Shown here: positions 61,784 through 64,000 of the stretch, piece by piece
How positions within the stretch are numbered: the stretch's first letter is position 1
How the letters are laid out: each line of letters starts with the position of its first letter
Source: TH5896 sp049578985
GTDB taxonomy: Archaea > Thermoproteota > Nitrososphaeria > Nitrososphaerales > Nitrososphaeraceae
DNA length: 64,000 nt
Direction of reading: 5' to 3'
Assembly (NCBI GenBank): GCA_049578985.1
Contig: JBAUMZ010000112.1
Location: 3,957 to 67,956 of the forward strand
Notes under the pieces: generated by a model
The model's input: the letters and a program-made list of their open reading frames with translations, nothing else
Told to the model about the DNA's origin: nothing
Databases searched by the model: none
Made by a program: the position numbers and the translations under genes

Positions 61784-62221
61784 ATGTATAAACACAAACT
61801 GCTGGAGTTGAATAAGATTATCGAGGAGAGAATTGGTTCGCTAATAGAAGAGGTCGAAATAGCAAATAATGCAAGACTGTCCCTGACAGATCTTAAAGAT
61901 GAGATGGTATCTTTACAATGGGTGACAAGAATTATCAAATGGGCATTAGATCGAGCGATTGACATACAGCGGCAGCTGCCTGGAGTAAAAGAGATGCATT
62001 CTGAGCTAGAAGACACTAAAAAATTCGAAGATATGGTGCATGATAAAATACAAGAGCTGCAGACAGAGTTGAAAGATTCAGACATCCCTAGAGAAAAAGA
62101 AATTCTTGTAAATGAAATCGAAACCCTAGAATGTGTTTTGGGACATCTAGACAATTTGAAAGCTAATGTTGATAATGATGATGACAAAACACAAGCCATA
62201 GAAATTGCAGCCGAGATTTAG
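61784..62221 (+). CDS. coiled-coil hypothetical protein
   Basis: Start taken at ATG 61784 (MYKHKLLELNKIIEERIGSL); a GTG at 61688 extends the frame 32 residues into the repeat-derived leader. 145 residues with long helices: EEVEIANNARLSLTDLKDEM, WALDRAIDIQRQLPGVKEMH, KFEDMVHDKIQELQTELKDS, EKEILVNEIETLECVLGHLD. Acidic C-terminus (NVDNDDDKTQ). Probably forms a dimeric bundle. Family not recognised. The next gene starts 23 bases after its stop, so an operon is likely. Confidence 0.6.
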   Translation: MYKHKLLELNKIIEERIGSLIEEVEIANNARLSLTDLKDEMVSLQWVTRIIKWALDRAIDIQRQLPGVKEMHSELEDTKKFEDMVHDKIQELQTELKDSDIPREKEILVNEIETLECVLGHLDNLKANVDNDDDKTQAIEIAAEI

Positions 62222-62243
62222 AATTCCAAGTTAGTGTAACTCA

Positions 62244-62537
62244 ATGAGTTTATTTCCAGATGAAAACGTTCTTACCAAAGAGATAGAGAGTTGGAGAGGC
62301 TTCATAGTTAAACTTCCATCGGATGAAGATAAAGCTATATTCACAAAGCTGCTCAATGATTGCCACAAATATTCAGTAGCAATAAATAATCATGCACAGT
62401 TGCATCCATTTCCATCAGAGTCTTTAATTATGTCATTATTATTAACGCAGCATAAATTGATAAATCGACTCAAGTCGATGATAAAATCAGAACAGACACA
62501 GACAGAAACTTATACTCATAAATCGACTCAAATCTAA
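62244..62537 (+). CDS. helical hypothetical protein, probable operon with coiled-coil gene
   Basis: 97 residues: MSLFPDENVLTKEIESWRGF, DEDKAIFTKLLNDCHKYSVA, FPSESLIMSLLLTQHKLINR. I remember similar thaumarchaeal proteins with the start MSLFPDENVLTKE but no function. No motif for catalysis. The gene follows the coiled-coil gene by 22 bases and converges with the zinc-ribbon gene. Confidence 0.65.
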   Translation: MSLFPDENVLTKEIESWRGFIVKLPSDEDKAIFTKLLNDCHKYSVAINNHAQLHPFPSESLIMSLLLTQHKLINRLKSMIKSEQTQTETYTHKSTQI

Positions 62538-62538
62538 T

Positions 62539-62910
62539 CTAATCTGGTGGTATTTTCTGTTGTTCCGGAGATTCTTGTCTATCTACAATTTGATTGCTTC
62601 TATAGAATTCCATCTCCATGCCTCGAGTCACATTATAATCTATTCTGAATGATTCATTTGATGAGATGGGTATTAGCTCTGTATTATGTGAATTACATTG
62701 ATGACAGCGCAGAACTTGTGATGAAGATTCCAGGTCATCAATACTAAAATAAGATGCGCACCAATAGCACGAATTACATATTACAAAATAAATATGCTCG
62801 GTAGGATACAAAACAATATTATTTTCTCTTTCATGGTGTTTAAAATCAGATGAGATTTTTGATTTTTTTAGTAATAAATCATATTCTATGTTGAATTTAA
62901 CATGTTCCAT
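62539..62910 (-). CDS. zinc-ribbon protein (family reference copy)
   Basis: 123 residues. ERENNIVLYPTEHIYFVICN, S-C-Y-W-C-A-S, SSQVLRCHQCNSHNTELIPI. Knuckles C-N-S-C (with an additional C) and C-H-Q-C. Downstream DYNVTRGMEMEFYRSNQIVD and a Pro/Gln tail. Broken relatives lie at 32508 and 39248. Stop to stop distance to the plus-strand gene is one base, so the two genes are convergent. Confidence 0.68.
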   Translation of the reverse strand: MEHVKFNIEYDLLLKKSKISSDFKHHERENNIVLYPTEHIYFVICNSCYWCASYFSIDDLESSSQVLRCHQCNSHNTELIPISSNESFRIDYNVTRGMEMEFYRSNQIVDRQESPEQQKIPPD

Positions 62911-62995
62911 AATTTCCTCGCGACTTTTTTGTTCTTCATTATTATTATATATGTGTTATAAAGCGTTGCGGACCATGGTTATCTGTCGCTAATAT

Positions 62996-63241
62996 TTATA
63001 GATGGGAATCATATTTTTCGAGATAGTTCTTGCCATGCGGCGTTATGACTAACTCGTCAAAATAGTTTGCAGTTACAAAATTTGTTTGCTCCAAAACATC
63101 GACCCATTTTTTTACAAGTTTTGTGTCTCCATCAAATCTTTCAACAATTTCGTCTTCAATTCTTCCCTCAGAAATAGATTTGAGTATGTAAGATAATACC
63201 TGGTCTTCGGTTAAGCTGCTAATGTACGAATTTCTATGCAT
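62996..63241 (-). CDS. winged-helix DNA-binding protein
   Basis: 81 residues: SLTEDQVLSYILKSISEGRI, EDEIVERFDGDTKLVKKWVD, VLEQTNFVTANYFDELVITP, HGKNYLEKY. The order helix-helix-recognition helix-wing (FVTANYFDELVITPHGKNYL) is a standard winged helix, as in small archaeal regulators. ATG start at 63241. Divergent from the next plus-strand gene, sharing a 90-base intergenic region. Confidence 0.7.
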   Translation of the reverse strand: MHRNSYISSLTEDQVLSYILKSISEGRIEDEIVERFDGDTKLVKKWVDVLEQTNFVTANYFDELVITPHGKNYLEKYDSHL

Positions 63242-63329
63242 GACCTACAATCCATAGATAATTTGCCATTTACGATCACAGTATAATTTTCTTAGACAAT
63301 ATGACAAACTAAAGTTGATTATCATTTTA

Positions 63330-63593
63330 ATGACAGAGTCACTAACCCAGTGTGATCGATGTAATTCACCAGTCACCGATTCCATAGAAATAGAAATTGA
63401 AAATCACGGAAGAGTAAAATTTGGTAAACGTACCAACGATTCATGGATATGCGATGATTGCTTGTCAGAGGGAGCCGCCGATGAAAGATCTTTTGATACT
63501 AAGAATAATAACAAACAACATGAACATATACAAGATGCAAGCGAATCAGACGTATCCCCTAATACTCCGCCAGCTGATGAAGCTGATCTATAA
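63330..63593 (+). CDS. zinc-ribbon protein with polar tail
   Basis: Start taken at ATG 63330 (MTESLTQCDRCNSPVTDSIE); an in-frame ATG 15 bases upstream is possible. C-D-R-C and C-D-D-C (NDSWICDDCLSEGAADERSF) form a ribbon; the last 35 residues are Asn/Asp/Pro-rich. Divergent with the winged-helix gene. Confidence 0.62.
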   Translation: MTESLTQCDRCNSPVTDSIEIEIENHGRVKFGKRTNDSWICDDCLSEGAADERSFDTKNNNKQHEHIQDASESDVSPNTPPADEADL

Positions 63594-63612
63594 TTTGACT
63601 AATTAATGCAAT

Positions 63613-63744
63613 TCATTTTTTAAAAACATCAGGGTCATTTCGCCCGTAATTTCTAGGATTTGCCACAGGCACCCGAGCATTGCATTGTGGACAGCTCGTA
63701 TAAAACTCAAATTTGATAGAAATGCAGTAACAGATCTTCTCCAA
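63613..63744 (-). CDS. 43-residue small zinc-ribbon candidate (TTG start)
   Basis: The minus strand reads MEKICYCISIKFEFYTSCPQ then CNARVPVANPRNYGRNDPDV. C-Y-C and C-P-Q-C are possible ligands. No ATG, weak promoter. It competes with a longer but motif-free frame at 63603-63821. Confidence 0.3.
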   Translation of the reverse strand: MEKICYCISIKFEFYTSCPQCNARVPVANPRNYGRNDPDVFKK

Positions 63745-63824
63745 TGCAGAATTATTAAGTAGTACACGTAGAGTTCAATATTTAGAACATAAAATAGGAC
63801 TAAAGATGAAAGTTCAGCCATAGT

Positions 63825-64000
63825 TCACCGCATACAAAGAGCCATTGCCTGATTATCAATTATACAGTTTGCCCCCATTCTCGCGCTTGATAAAGAGCCT
63901 CCTGTGACAAATTCTATTGCTTGACTTGAATTCATTGGTGTACCCTGATGGCCCATATTTAATAATGATAGCTGTATCTCTGCTAGGTTTATTTGACTAA
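63825..64000 (-). CDS. partial gene running off the right edge
   Basis: The minus strand is open from the window end: INLAEIQLSLLNMGHQGTPM, NSSQAIEFVTGGSLSSARMG, ANCIIDNQAMALCMR and TGA at 63825-63827. Only the C-terminus of the protein is visible. Family not recognised. Confidence 0.4.
   Translation of the reverse strand, partial: SQINLAEIQLSLLNMGHQGTPMNSSQAIEFVTGGSLSSARMGANCIIDNQAMALCMR

Noticed and set aside
61774..62199. 141-codon minus-strand frame
   Set aside because: Shadow of the coiled-coil gene; Ser/Cys-rich composition typical of an antisense frame.

Overview
The window reads as a chromosomal segment of a soil-type ammonia-oxidising archaeon (class Nitrososphaeria, probably Nitrososphaerales and perhaps Nitrosocosmicus-like; this is inferred from protein families, since no rRNA or amo gene is present). 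The evidence is an AT-rich composition, leaderless genes with a TATA-like box about 25-32 nt before the start codon, a cytosolic histidine kinase with a long non-membrane sensor part, many tiny CxxC zinc-ribbon proteins, a PII protein, a TRAM-domain protein, and HTH/coiled-coil proteins of a thaumarchaeal type. Coding density is low and no tRNA or rRNA was found.

Layout. 1-5.5 kb is ordinary accessory chromosome: DUF4242, DUF72, SRPBCC, a tandem UPF0060 (YnfA) pair and PII. 5.9-8.5 kb has a nonsense-ridden HTH/coiled-coil gene preceded by an iteron-like array. 8.8-18.3 kb holds a PsbP-like lipoprotein-sized protein, the histidine kinase, two small secreted YEKSQ/CGN proteins, a CarboxypepD_reg membrane protein, a broken methyltransferase, a DUF1326 protein and a WWQW secreted protein. 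18.9-21 kb has a frameshifted HdeD-like gene, a two-repeat CRISPR relic and a frameshifted alpha/beta hydrolase. 21.4-36.8 kb mixes intact genes (TRAM, 418-aa unknown, pyridoxamine-oxidase-like, TMEM175 channel, NTF2-like) with many broken copies of secreted-protein genes and a chaplin-like ORF. 37.9-43.1 kb has malic enzyme, a broken BNR propeller and a large secreted propeller ending in a clear terminator. 43.4-45.2 kb and 56.6-58.6 kb are two copies of a four-gene secreted-protein cassette. 45.4-64 kb carries MOSC, ABM-membrane, SNase-like and Nudix proteins, a truncated integrase, and a cluster of zinc-ribbon, wHTH and coiled-coil small proteins.

Three secreted families dominate. Family A has a signal peptide followed by Y-E-K-S-Q...CGN...C-N...SQ-QGDEN, with interchangeable C-terminal tails. 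Family B has the KKYGDSNAQ module. Family C has an FSDRP-RI...FVGNW...PNDALIVE beta domain. They share conserved upstream elements, are duplicated in blocks, and exist both as intact genes and as scars that lost the signal peptide, the core or the tail. The result looks like a birth-and-death region for cell-surface proteins. Roughly twenty frameshifts, nonsense codons and junctions were seen. Some lie in homopolymers and could be sequencing errors, but many combine nonsense codons, multi-base deletions and chimeric joins, which argues for real decay.
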